41,852 nt of DNA from a virus. The stretch spans positions 1 through 41,852 of the IMG/VR virus record IMGVR_UViG_3300002518_000018; one strand, 5' to 3'. Below the pieces are notes generated by a model. The model made no database searches. It was not told the DNA's origin and saw only the letters and a program-made list of their open reading frames with translations. The position numbers and the translations under genes are program-made. Positions 6,696 through 14,293 of the stretch are shown here, in pieces (within the stretch, counting starts at the first letter, position 1; the number at the start of each line of letters is the position of its first letter).

Positions 6696-7688
6696 ATGTT
6701 CTTCGAAGCCTTTGTCAACGTACATTGCGGGTGCTGTAGTGGCGAGTTGGGTCAAGTTGGAGTGAATCTGCCTCCCGCACACACGGAGACCTTGCGAGAG
6801 CTTATCAGTGCGTACACGTGGATGTGCTCCGACTGTAGAGCGGTTGCTCCTGGTGTCACGGCTCCGGCTCTGATAGACGAAGCCCGGCTGTTGGACCCAA
6901 AAGTCATCGAGGAGGTCCGAGAGGCATGGGAGTCTTGGAAGTCCGATGGCATGCTCGTGTCAACTGGGAAACTCTCTCCTTTGGAGGCGTCTTACGCAAA
7001 AGATCCGGGTGACATGTTCCTGCTTCCTCTTCCCGGCTCGACACGATCAGAGAAAGAGGTCTATCGCCGCAAGGCCCACAGGGATATTCATCACTCGAAT
7101 ATTGTGATCACCTCCCTCCCGACAGGATGCAGCCTCGCAGAGCAAGAAGATAAATTCAAAGCAGCACTCCGAAGCTTGTACATTGCAACGGATAGAGAGA
7201 TCGAATACCTGATCGCCAACATCATGGCACGCGGGTGGTCTTTCTTGCCTCAAACTCACCGGATCAAGTTGGTGGTTCTCGACGACTACATCAGGTTGCG
7301 ACGGAGCGGTGGAGAGGGCGGAGAACCTGTGAATTTGTCTTTGGGCATGTACATCGCATCGAGCTTGCTGACCGGAGGAGTCTCAACAGCCTTTCGTATA
7401 AATCCGGACATTGACATTCATAGCATTCGGTTCTTGGCACATGACCCGTTCTTTTATCTGCGTCCACTGCCCCACAGTGACTCGACCGTGTGGTTAGAGA
7501 AGTACGTGCCCGACAGCAAGATCAAAGAAGAGCGACTAGCGGTCTTAGGTAGCGTCATGGGCTCCCCAGAGGAGCCCGCAGAGACATTCACAGAGACATT
7601 GCCGTCGAAGCCAGAGGTCAAGAAAGCAACGGTCTTGGAGGCAGCAGAGGCCCGCCGGAAGACCAATAGCGATTGGAGCATGTCATGA
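6696..7688 (+). CDS. Zinc-ribbon protein with C-terminal SDW tag
   Basis: This 330-residue protein starts at ATG 6696 behind AGGA. Near the N-terminus are Cys11-x2-Cys14 and Cys44-x2-Cys47 (from HCGCC and CSDC), the usual layout of a zinc ribbon. The rest is unrecognised and looks mainly helical. Residues near 290-315 are Pro/Glu/Thr-rich, followed by a helix, LEAAEARRK. It ends ARRKTNSDWSMS: the shared motif R-R-x(n)-S-D-W with three further residues. These extra residues are encoded where the gene overlaps the next start (ATGTCATGA), so they may be a by-product of gene packing. It is the first of six consecutive tagged proteins. Confidence 0.7.
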   Translation: MFFEAFVNVHCGCCSGELGQVGVNLPPAHTETLRELISAYTWMCSDCRAVAPGVTAPALIDEARLLDPKVIEEVREAWESWKSDGMLVSTGKLSPLEASYAKDPGDMFLLPLPGSTRSEKEVYRRKAHRDIHHSNIVITSLPTGCSLAEQEDKFKAALRSLYIATDREIEYLIANIMARGWSFLPQTHRIKLVVLDDYIRLRRSGGEGGEPVNLSLGMYIASSLLTGGVSTAFRINPDIDIHSIRFLAHDPFFYLRPLPHSDSTVWLEKYVPDSKIKEERLAVLGSVMGSPEEPAETFTETLPSKPEVKKATVLEAAEARRKTNSDWSMS

Positions 7689-8437
7689 TAAGCACAGCGG
7701 ATGTAGCTGTCACCCCCGATCCATACGCCGAGTGGTACGACAGCAAGCTAACGCCACCACCTGGATTGGTTGCACTTGAAGCTCCCTACTTGCGCCACAA
7801 CACCAAGGCGAAAGATGCTCTCGAAGCGGCGACAGAGGACATTTTTATTCGCCACAGACACGTTTCCTTGACAAAGAAAGCGGTTCTGTGCATACGGGGT
7901 CTCCGGAGAAGTCACAGTGACCCATATCGAGACCCGGTCGCACACATGGTGGGAATATGCAACTACGGGACTCCCGAAGTGCTGCAAGACACCGCTTCCG
8001 CCGAGTTACGAAACATATTCAACATGGAACCCAGACACGCGGGAAGTCTTCGGCCATACCCAGAAGAGACCTCTTGGGACACGATCCCATTTCCTTTGGA
8101 CCATCACAGCCTGACAAATGCGTTTCTTATCAGATTCGCAAAGCAGAGCCAAGCACACACCTTATTGGGGTACGCACAGATACTATTGGCCCCGTATCGA
8201 ATGGGGATCGCGATGGTCCCTTTAAGAGCAGACGGATTTTCGGAGACCCGGACGCTATCTCCATGGGAGTTTGTTTCTGTGGAGTTGAGTCACCTGTGGG
8301 AGTATGCTGTCCACCAAGGATTGGCGAGCGATGAATTCGTGGATAGGTCCATCGCTAGCTCTTGGAAGTCGGGATCTGTGACGAATCTTGCTCTGGCAGC
8401 AGCCGCTGCCGAACGCCGGTCCCGATCCGAGTGGTGA
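7685..8437 (+). CDS. Hypothetical protein, C-terminal SEW tag
   Basis: This 250-residue protein is not recognised. I use ATG 7685, which overlaps the previous stop as ATGA; an earlier in-frame GTG/ATG at 7673 is less likely. It appears alpha/beta, Pro-rich near the N-terminus (TPPPGLVALEAPYL). A last helix (SVTNLALAAAAAERRSRSEW) carries the tag, with Trp the final residue. The alanine-rich helix leading directly into the tag resembles that of the protein ending at 12086 (LEAARREESDW). Confidence 0.7.
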   Translation: MISTADVAVTPDPYAEWYDSKLTPPPGLVALEAPYLRHNTKAKDALEAATEDIFIRHRHVSLTKKAVLCIRGLRRSHSDPYRDPVAHMVGICNYGTPEVLQDTASAELRNIFNMEPRHAGSLRPYPEETSWDTIPFPLDHHSLTNAFLIRFAKQSQAHTLLGYAQILLAPYRMGIAMVPLRADGFSETRTLSPWEFVSVELSHLWEYAVHQGLASDEFVDRSIASSWKSGSVTNLALAAAAAERRSRSEW

Positions 8438-8492
8438 GAGCCTGGCCCCCCAAGCCTCCCAAGATCCGAATGCCACAAGCACAGGTAGAGCC

Positions 8493-9746
8493 ATGACCGC
8501 ACGAGAACTATTGTTGATATTGATCAATAGCGAGAAACGACAAGAGTTCGTGGAGGCTCTTCTGTCCGAAAGGTGGATCAGCCTCGACGAGACAATCATT
8601 ATCGGCGACGAATCCTTTCTAGGAATAAGCTCGGTTGGCGAATCCGTGTCTTTGCTGCACACAATCCACAGGACGATCCGGCGTCGCATCGCGGAGGAGT
8701 CCGGGGTTGTAGAAAGAGACGTTCCCGACAGCGAGATAGACGCTCTCTTTACGCCAAAGATGTTGGCCGATATAAGCTCTATTGTCGATCGGGTTTTACT
8801 CGAAAGAGCCCTCCATGAGGAAGAGGAGGAGACTCCCGGTTCAGTCACTGAACCAACGAGAACTCTGGTTGCGGGGTCTTTGTCCACGGGACCAGGGCTG
8901 TCCATCATGGGAGCAGGCACCGATTCAAGAATAGAAACAGGATTCGCCGGAGCATCGGAAGACGGGCTGAGTCTTCCGAGAACCATGGGCTTTGGGAAAA
9001 AGCCATCTCCAAGGCTATCGGACATGATGAGCTTAGGAGAGTACGACTATGCCCGAACGACCAGAGGTTGGGGTCCGGGATCTCTACGCAGGAAAGCGTG
9101 TCAATTATTCAGCACGTTGGGAATTCCCACACGCGGGGATTGGATCTGGAGCTTGACACCCTTTGGTGACGGTTGCGTCTCTCCCCCGGCAGGAGATACA
9201 GAATCACATTGTTGGGGTTGGAAAGAGTACGGCATCAATCATCCACCCGAATCCAAAGACCGCACCTTCCCCAACCAACATTATCAAATCGTCGGATTCA
9301 GGGAAGTGTCTTTCGACATCGCCTCAAGATCCACATGGCAACGAGAGATCTTGGGCCACATCACAGGATTACCAGAGATTATCTTGGATAAAATAATAGG
9401 GGGATTTCCGGGAGTGATCCCACACCATGCTATCACTCGCGAGGCGATCCCCGCTCCGGAGTCCTTGGGGATCTCGCAGACGTGGTGGACGGTCATGCAC
9501 TTGGTGGCCGGAGGATTCTGTGTTGCGCATGTCAGCGATGGAAGCAGCATCGATGTTCTGTATGACATTTGGAGCCACCCCACAGACATAGAGGAAGACA
9601 CTGTTATGCAACGAGGATCGTCGCACGAACTCGTCGAGCTACTGACAAAAGCCATAACTCGCCCGGAGCTAGAGAGCCATGAAAAAGAAAGAAGAGAGAG
9701 GAGCGAGTGGGCATATCTTGTTGGGGAAGACTCCACCGACAGTTGA
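8493..9746 (+). CDS. Hypothetical protein with internal SEW tag and intragenic operator
   Basis: This is an unrecognised 417-residue protein. The upstream frame is open but has no start with a ribosome binding site, so ATG 8493 (after AGGTAGAG) is chosen. Residues 1-40 are helical, about 110-170 are low-complexity, and the C-terminal half has many Trp and looks like a folded domain. Near the end, KERRERSEW matches the shared tag but is followed by 13 more residues, the only case with a long extension. A perfect copy of the 15-bp palindrome (8839-8853) lies within the gene and encodes SVTEP. The next possible reading frame overlaps its 3' end. Confidence 0.65.
   Translation: MTARELLLILINSEKRQEFVEALLSERWISLDETIIIGDESFLGISSVGESVSLLHTIHRTIRRRIAEESGVVERDVPDSEIDALFTPKMLADISSIVDRVLLERALHEEEEETPGSVTEPTRTLVAGSLSTGPGLSIMGAGTDSRIETGFAGASEDGLSLPRTMGFGKKPSPRLSDMMSLGEYDYARTTRGWGPGSLRRKACQLFSTLGIPTRGDWIWSLTPFGDGCVSPPAGDTESHCWGWKEYGINHPPESKDRTFPNQHYQIVGFREVSFDIASRSTWQREILGHITGLPEIILDKIIGGFPGVIPHHAITREAIPAPESLGISQTWWTVMHLVAGGFCVAHVSDGSSIDVLYDIWSHPTDIEEDTVMQRGSSHELVELLTKAITRPELESHEKERRERSEWAYLVGEDSTDS
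8839..8853. promoter_or_regulatory. 15-bp palindromic operator, copy 3, inside a gene
   Basis: GTTCAGTCACTGAAC, perfect and extended to 17 bp (8838-8854), lies inside the 8493-9746 gene. It could control an internal promoter or act as a roadblock, or be constrained only as protein code. Confidence 0.5.
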
Positions 9747-9870
9747 GACCGACCGAGACAGGTTGGCCGACATCGCAGCCCGACGCCGAGAGGCACTTAT
9801 GCCAATTGACACACTCCGGCATCTCCACATACCCCCCACACACCACATTATTCACACAGGAGTAGACGAT

Positions 9871-10947
9871 ATGCCCAGAACACCCAAAGATTTTCATACT
9901 CCCTTTCCCTATGAGCCCGAAGACCACTCTGACTTCTATGATCGCGGCGAGCATGAGACGGAAGTCTCCGAAGCACTAGAGGCAGTTTTGACAGAACTCA
10001 CTCCTGAAATGAGGGATCTGTCCGAGGCACTGAAAGCAGCTACCGAGCCATTCATGCCTCCCATCGCAACAGGAGCAGGGAGCATCGGAGAAGCACTCTC
10101 CAAGGGCACAGGTGCCAAGACAGAGCAGTACCGCGTGAGTGCCAACGAGCTTATCTTGGCACTGAAAAAGGGAACACCGGAGCGGGACGCTCTTATTCGC
10201 CTGTTGTCCGCGACAGACCCTAATGCCACCGTCATCGTCGCAGAAGTCGAGACCGCTCCCGACTTGGCGACCAAGGCTTCCTTGTCTCCTCTTCTCACAA
10301 CGAGGAGACACCTGGTCGAGAAGGACACAGAAGATAGCGAAGGTGAATCGACGGAGCCCTCTCCCGAAAAGAAGTCCGAGTTGGTCAAAGCAGCGGAGCG
10401 ATCGATCAAGGCTATTAAGATAGAGGGAGAGGAGGAGCCCATGTTTCGTGCTTCCCTGCATGGGGGCTCCAAGGGCTCTGCTTTGGAGTTTCACCCTATT
10501 GGGATTGCACTTGGCGAACTACCAGACCGGATTCGTTCGAGAGTTGTCTCGGTAGCACGAGGCGAGGGTATCCCTGTTCCAAACGTGAGGTACATGCTGC
10601 ACGACATCGAAAGAGGGTTCAGCAGAGAAACGGCTATCGCGAAGCTTTCAAGCCTGTATGGTGGAGGCATGGATCATTACGCCCGTGCTCTCCCCGCTCC
10701 GCTCCCCCACCTGTGTCATTCTAGTGCCGTTGTTTTCGCGTTTGACTCTCACCGGAAGATCCAACGGGATGAGATCATACAGGAGTATATCGAAAAACTC
10801 CGTGAGGCGGGTTGGGTTATTCAGGACATGGCGGCACCTGAGAGCGTCGAGGAGAGCGAAACAGAAGCCGAGGAGGCACCTCTATCGATCGACAAACTCA
10901 GGTCGGCAGAGAGCCGGAGAGGAGGCAGCAGTGAGTGGTCGAGGTAA
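9871..10947 (+). CDS. Hypothetical acidic protein, C-terminal SEW tag
   Basis: This 358-residue protein is not recognised. ATG 9871 has AGGAG with good spacing. The frame is open back to 9679 and its composition there is protein-like (RLADIAARRREA), so a longer form starting at 9679 and overlapping the previous gene by 68 nt cannot be excluded. The protein is helical and acidic, with Ser/Glu/Pro-rich linkers near residues 145-190 and 325-345, and ends ESRRGGSSEWSR. The tag is followed by two residues, encoded within the overlap with the next gene. The repeated features of this run (helices, low-complexity linker, basic RR, S-E-W) suggest similar handling of all these proteins. Confidence 0.65.
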   Translation: MPRTPKDFHTPFPYEPEDHSDFYDRGEHETEVSEALEAVLTELTPEMRDLSEALKAATEPFMPPIATGAGSIGEALSKGTGAKTEQYRVSANELILALKKGTPERDALIRLLSATDPNATVIVAEVETAPDLATKASLSPLLTTRRHLVEKDTEDSEGESTEPSPEKKSELVKAAERSIKAIKIEGEEEPMFRASLHGGSKGSALEFHPIGIALGELPDRIRSRVVSVARGEGIPVPNVRYMLHDIERGFSRETAIAKLSSLYGGGMDHYARALPAPLPHLCHSSAVVFAFDSHRKIQRDEIIQEYIEKLREAGWVIQDMAAPESVEESETEAEEAPLSIDKLRSAESRRGGSSEWSR

Positions 10948-11674
10948 GGAGTCACCCACTCCGCTCCCTATCGCCTCGCTATCACCCGCTGACGTTTTTA
11001 TCAGTGAGGTTGTGAAAGAGATGCGAAAGGAGGCATCCGCTCGCGATCCCGAACCTGTACCAGAGCCGGGGATTCCTGGTTGGGCTCACAGAGCTATCGA
11101 GAGAATCGACGTGGAACCTACTGCGGATGTTGCAGATTACGCCAGACACATGTTCTCCGGTTACAAGAAAAGAGCACCCTCCGACGTCAGGCGATACCCC
11201 CTCTTCAGAGACCCTCTCAGAAAACCCACGAAGACCCTGTTGGCGAAAGAGCCGTGGGCGTGGACTCCCAACCCACACGGTATCTTGACACCAAGCAATC
11301 CATCAGATGCTCACGCGACGATATTCGAACAATGGTGGAGCAGGAATGAGTTGTTCTTCGAGAAGCGCATCACAGAGAAGGCACGCGAATTAACAGAAGC
11401 TGTTCTCGCAGAGATCGCCAGACGAGCGGACATTTTACTAGAAGAGCTTACGGAGCACGTCCGAGCACAACTCAAAGCTCTGGAAGAGCGGGTCGCCGCT
11501 ATCACCGAGACCGTCGAAGGTGAAGTCCTCCGAGAAGAGTTGAAAGCTGCGAAGGACCGCTTGCTAGATTGTGCTAATAAGATAAGAGAAGACTTGGAGA
11601 GAACCTTAAACGAGAAGTCTCACGATTTCTTGGGAAGCCTTAGTGAGTCCCGCAAGTCATCTTCGGATTGGTAG
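10931..11674 (+). CDS. Coiled-coil protein, C-terminal SDW tag
   Basis: This 247-residue protein starts at GTG 10931, with GGAGG 5 nt upstream, inside the end of the previous gene (17-bp overlap). The open frame upstream to 10658 is a shadow. Residues about 140-235 form a long charged helix with heptad-like spacing (KARELTEAVLAEIARRADILL and beyond), so it is probably a coiled coil. The N-terminal part is Pro-rich. It ends SESRKSSSDW with Trp the last residue. It is probably an elongated oligomer; function unknown. Confidence 0.7.
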   Translation: MSGRGKESPTPLPIASLSPADVFISEVVKEMRKEASARDPEPVPEPGIPGWAHRAIERIDVEPTADVADYARHMFSGYKKRAPSDVRRYPLFRDPLRKPTKTLLAKEPWAWTPNPHGILTPSNPSDAHATIFEQWWSRNELFFEKRITEKARELTEAVLAEIARRADILLEELTEHVRAQLKALEERVAAITETVEGEVLREELKAAKDRLLDCANKIREDLERTLNEKSHDFLGSLSESRKSSSDW

Positions 11675-11678
11675 GGCA

Positions 11679-12086
11679 ATGAGCAAAAAAGGAAAAGGTG
11701 GAGCCAGGGGAGGCGGGACGCACAGACGTCACCACGGCAAGGGTCGAGACCCTAGATACTTCCAAGATCGATCTGGGGGCAAATACGGGGGCAAGAAAAA
11801 GAAACGCGAGAAGGTAACACTCACTCCACCTCTGCCACCCATGGCATCATCGACCACCGCAAGCAGAAGACTCGCAACTTGGTGTTATGATCTCTCTGCA
11901 CCTGAAAGTGATGCAACCACTGATACAGACTTCTCCATAATTGTCAGGGGAGCAAGCTTGGATTGGGACGAAACGGCAACAACCCACTTTACTCCCCCGA
12001 TTATTGTGACGGTGGACAATGCAGAAAAGCCCCCACCGGAATTGATCCAGCTGGAGGCTGCTCGTAGGGAAGAGAGTGATTGGTAG
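11679..12086 (+). CDS. Basic protein with Gly/Lys/Arg N-terminus, C-terminal SDW tag
   Basis: This 135-residue protein starts at ATG 11679, behind GGTAGGG, 4 bp after the previous stop. Residues 1-45 are extremely basic and glycine-rich (KGKGGARGGG and KYGGKKKKREK), fitting a nucleic-acid-binding tail. The rest contains beta-strand-like segments and ends LEAARREESDW with Trp the final residue. It closes the tagged run and converges on the small minus-strand gene at 12094. Confidence 0.7.
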   Translation: MSKKGKGGARGGGTHRRHHGKGRDPRYFQDRSGGKYGGKKKKREKVTLTPPLPPMASSTTASRRLATWCYDLSAPESDATTDTDFSIIVRGASLDWDETATTHFTPPIIVTVDNAEKPPPELIQLEAARREESDW

Positions 12087-12093
12087 GGTCCAC

Positions 12094-12234
12094 CTACTTG
12101 AGGAGGAAAGTGATCCACCAACAGCTACCGATGCTGCTCAGCAGGACCAGAGAGTCCACAATAAGACTCTTCTGGAGTTCGGTAGTAAGTTCGCCTTGCG
12201 TCAGGGTTCGGGGCATTTCAAATCGTCTTTTCAT
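12094..12234 (-). CDS. Small membrane protein, 46 aa
   Basis: ATG 12234 follows AAGAAGAG and sits directly behind repeat leader A (12241-12300). The protein is 46 residues. A basic, amphipathic first half is followed by one hydrophobic segment (about 24-45) containing Ser, Cys and two Trp. It is a single-span inner-membrane protein by appearance. The function is unknown; small phage membrane proteins of this size include holin-related, antiholin and superinfection-exclusion proteins. Its leader is shared with two other cassettes. Confidence 0.6.
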   Translation of the reverse strand: MKRRFEMPRTLTQGELTTELQKSLIVDSLVLLSSIGSCWWITFLLK

Positions 12235-12240
12235 CTCTTC

Positions 12241-12300
12241 TTTCTCCGTCTTGGAATGTTCGCTTGTAATGGCTTTCTCCCCGTTCTATTTTGAGGTGCA
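12241..12300 (-). repeat. Dispersed leader element, copy A
   Basis: On the minus strand this is a 43-bp core (12300 to 12258, beginning TGCACCTCAAAATAGAAC), identical to copy B, followed by ATTCC and GACGGAGAAA as in copy C. It ends just before the ribosome binding site of the 46-residue gene. It carries no sigma-70 boxes I can recognise and may be a phage-specific promoter or a leader RNA. Confidence 0.85.
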
Positions 12301-12325
12301 AACCGGAGAATAGGGGGATTGGTGA

Positions 12326-12340
12326 GTTCAGTGACTGAAC
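12326..12340. promoter_or_regulatory. 15-bp palindromic operator, copy 4 (23-bp symmetric)
   Basis: The perfect GTTCAGTGACTGAAC has symmetry extending to 23 bp (12322-12344), the longest in the window. In minus-strand sense it lies 25 bp upstream of leader element A, the same arrangement as the copy at 37952 and element C. Confidence 0.75.
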
Positions 12341-12356
12341 TCACACAGGACTAGGA

Positions 12357-12665
12357 CTACAGGAGCCTTATTGGCTCGACACCGCGAGACTGCAATCCTC
12401 TGTGGATGTTGCCCAAGGTGAACTTGGGGGTGAAGCCTTCGGGGCTGCGGATTCGGATGTGTGCGGACTCGCCATTCTCTCGGATCACGTCCTTGAGTTC
12501 GGTGGTGAGTTCGGCAAAAAACGCTGCATCTTCCGAGTCTTCTTTGCCCAACAAGAACAAGAGGGTATTGCAGTTCAAGAGAGCCAACTCTCGGCGGAGG
12601 TCGCTCTGGCTTCCAATAGCACCGGCTTCCATCTTCTCGTTATATTCTGCCCAAAATCCGCTCAT
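12357..12665 (-). CDS. Hypothetical small protein, 102 aa
   Basis: This is an unrecognised, helical, soluble-looking protein. ATG 12665 has GGAGG 5 nt upstream; an in-frame GTG at 12677 would overlap the previous gene. Its ATG comes one base after the stop of the membrane protein gene (12667-12897), so the two form an operon behind leader element B. The sequence includes an acidic central helix (KEDSEDAAFFAELTTELKDVI) and a basic C-terminus. Confidence 0.65.
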   Translation of the reverse strand: MSGFWAEYNEKMEAGAIGSQSDLRRELALLNCNTLLFLLGKEDSEDAAFFAELTTELKDVIRENGESAHIRIRSPEGFTPKFTLGNIHRGLQSRGVEPIRLL

Positions 12666-12666
12666 C

Positions 12667-12897
12667 TCAACCTCCACACTTTTTCGAGATCACACAGTAA
12701 GAAACCATCGTCCAAGGACCGGCCATACAGATAACCCACACGATGCCGCCCACGATGGTGAGCCCGAAATACGCACACAGGATGACAAAGGGGCTGTTGC
12801 GGCGGAATCCGCGAATAACCCACAAGATCAACAAGAGGACAGAGATGATTCCGATCATGAGACCGGGCGTCAGGATTGTTTGGAGTTGCTGCAACAT
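12667..12897 (-). CDS. Two-span membrane protein, 76 aa
   Basis: The 76-residue protein has two hydrophobic segments, about 12-28 and 37-59, separated by a short basic turn (RGFRRNS). It fits a small two-span inner-membrane protein with both ends on one side. Two-span holins look like this, but it is not next to a recognisable endolysin and no family motif is visible. ATG 12897 follows an AGAAAAGAAAAG purine run. It is transcribed from leader element B and coupled to the downstream 102-residue gene. Confidence 0.6.
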   Translation of the reverse strand: MLQQLQTILTPGLMIGIISVLLLILWVIRGFRRNSPFVILCAYFGLTIVGGIVWVICMAGPWTMVSYCVISKKCGG

Positions 12898-12905
12898 CTT
12901 TTCTT

Positions 12906-12981
12906 TTCTCCGACATGTGGAATATTCGGGGCTTTTCGGTTCGCTTGTAATGGCTTTCTCCCCGTTCTATTTTGAGGTGCA
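12906..12981 (-). repeat. Dispersed leader element, copy B
   Basis: The 43-bp core (12981 to 12939 on the minus strand) is identical to copy A. After it comes an insertion of about 14 bp before an ATTCC and CGGAGAAA tail. It lies directly upstream of the two-span membrane protein gene. No palindrome copy is present upstream, unlike elements A and C. Confidence 0.85.
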
Positions 12982-13096
12982 CTTTCTGCAAAACTTGGTC
13001 AATCCGTGTCCGAGTACCCGAATCCCTTTCTTATATAGATACTGTTGAACAAGCCGACTCACCGGGCCGAAAAGCCTCAACTCACAGGAGGGCACC

Positions 13097-13690
13097 ATGC
13101 CTGATAGCACTCTGAGACAACTCAAAGACAAGCGGCGACAAGACGTCATTCGCACGTTCTACACGGAAGCTCTTGAACTCTTTCGAAAAGCCAGCATCGA
13201 AGTGGAGGGCGGAGAGAGTGCCCAACGCACCACTCTGACCACTCCCAAGGGAACCGTTCGCTTCACGACCATGGACACGGTCTCCGATGTGCTGACGGGC
13301 GTCATCTTGGTCGTGGACGGCACCTACCCGGATAGCTCCCATATCTTCACGGCTCCGAACTCCGAATGGCTCGACGCCGACAACTCCCCTCTCTTGGGCT
13401 CGTGCATCACGGGAACGACGGTCTTTATTCCCGAAATGGCTCAGTTCCACCTGGAGCAGGTTCGACGAGAAGACCCCGACCTTGCTGCCTTTGCCACCCT
13501 GATTGAAAGAAAATGGAGAGAAAACATCGAAAACGACATGCCGCCATGTGAGGCATTCGGGTTCGCGTGGCAAGAATATGAGGGAACTATGCCCCCAGAC
13601 ACCGAGGACTACAGCGAAAACACCCTCCAAGCTGTTGCCTTGGTGCAAGCCTCGATCGCTCTCAGCCGCGCCACCGTAATGGAAACATAA
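13097..13690 (+). CDS. Hypothetical protein, 197 aa
   Basis: This unrecognised 197-residue protein has a strong ribosome binding site (AGGAGG, then GCACC, then ATG). The first 40 residues are helical, a beta-rich part follows (about 45-110, GTVRFTTMDTVSDVLTGVILVVDG), and then a helical end. The gene stands alone on the plus strand between minus-strand genes, with T/A-rich sequence (TATATAGATACT, near 13034) that may hold its promoter, and a clear intrinsic terminator at 13773-13799. This self-contained unit is typical of accessory genes carried in phage structural blocks. Confidence 0.7.
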   Translation: MPDSTLRQLKDKRRQDVIRTFYTEALELFRKASIEVEGGESAQRTTLTTPKGTVRFTTMDTVSDVLTGVILVVDGTYPDSSHIFTAPNSEWLDADNSPLLGSCITGTTVFIPEMAQFHLEQVRREDPDLAAFATLIERKWRENIENDMPPCEAFGFAWQEYEGTMPPDTEDYSENTLQAVALVQASIALSRATVMET

Positions 13691-13721
13691 TGGATGTTTG
13701 GCCCCCGACCCATCCGTTCTC

Positions 13722-13769
13722 CCCTTAAAATAAAATGGCCGACCAAGGAGGGGAACCCGGTCAGCCATT
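13722..13769 (-). terminator. Intrinsic terminator, minus strand
   Basis: Arms 13734-13744 and 13759-13769 pair with one mismatch, and on the minus strand are followed by TTTATTTT. This would stop transcription of the tail block beyond the gene ending at 13918. Confidence 0.7.
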
Positions 13770-13772
13770 CGA

Positions 13773-13799
13773 GGTTGGCACCAAAGCCAACTGTTTTTT
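13773..13799 (+). terminator. Intrinsic terminator, plus strand
   Basis: GTTGGC (13774-13779), loop ACCAAA and GCCAAC (13786-13791) are followed by TG and six T. It terminates the gene ending at 13690. Confidence 0.8.
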
Positions 13800-13822
13800 A
13801 TGATCGTCGCTAGAACGACCAC

Positions 13823-13848
13823 GCCAAAGGGGAGGGGAACCCTCTGGC
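13823..13848. other. Additional hairpin in the terminator region
   Basis: GCCAAAGGG (13823-13831) pairs with CCCTCTGGC (13840-13848) with one mismatch around loop GAGGGGAA. It shares GGGGAACCC with the loop region of the neighbouring hairpin at 13734-13769. It could be part of a bidirectional terminator block. Confidence 0.5.
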
Positions 13849-13917
13849 CTCTGACAAAGAAAACGCAGCCCGTGACGAAAACCTGACAAACAATCTCAAT
13901 CTTTTTTTATATGCCTG

Positions 13918-14256
13918 TCATATTCTCCACAAAGACCGACGCACCCGCTTCTTTTGCTGGACGTCTTTGATCATCTTGCCTGCTTCCACAAGTTCCCATA
14001 GCTCCGGGCTCATCTCTTTCACGATCTCGGAGAACAACGCTTGGAACTCCGCTGTCTCCGTGAACCCACACGCACGCACATAAGCTCGAAACAGTTGCTT
14101 GGCTTGCTTGTACGCGGAGTGCACCGCAGGAGTTGTCTGGACGTCTTTGATGCGAGAGGCCAAGTCCTTCACGATGTCGACAGAGGCGTCTATCATCTGA
14201 TCGCTGGTGGGATCGGTCGTGTACCTCTCGATCAGGTCTGACTTGGACAAGCTCAT
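13918..14256 (-). CDS. Hypothetical helical protein at end of tail block
   Basis: This 112-residue protein is not recognised. AGGAGG precedes ATG 14256, and an operator copy sits 13 bp upstream of the start. It appears wholly helical and ends in a basic patch (KKRVRRSLWRI). The segment IKDVQ occurs twice (about residues 36-40 and 96-100), with GGACGTCTTTGAT repeated on the plus strand. As the last gene of the tail block it might be a fibre chaperone or a non-structural protein. This is inference from position only. Confidence 0.65.
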   Translation of the reverse strand: MSLSKSDLIERYTTDPTSDQMIDASVDIVKDLASRIKDVQTTPAVHSAYKQAKQLFRAYVRACGFTETAEFQALFSEIVKEMSPELWELVEAGKMIKDVQQKKRVRRSLWRI

Positions 14257-14269
14257 GACACCTCCTGGG

Positions 14270-14284
14270 GTTCAGTCACTAAAC
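14270..14284. promoter_or_regulatory. 15-bp palindromic operator, copy 5
   Basis: GTTCAGTCACTAAAC has one asymmetric pair. It lies 13 bp upstream of ATG 14256, directly before the ribosome binding site. Confidence 0.7.
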
Positions 14285-14293
14285 TCTACAAGA

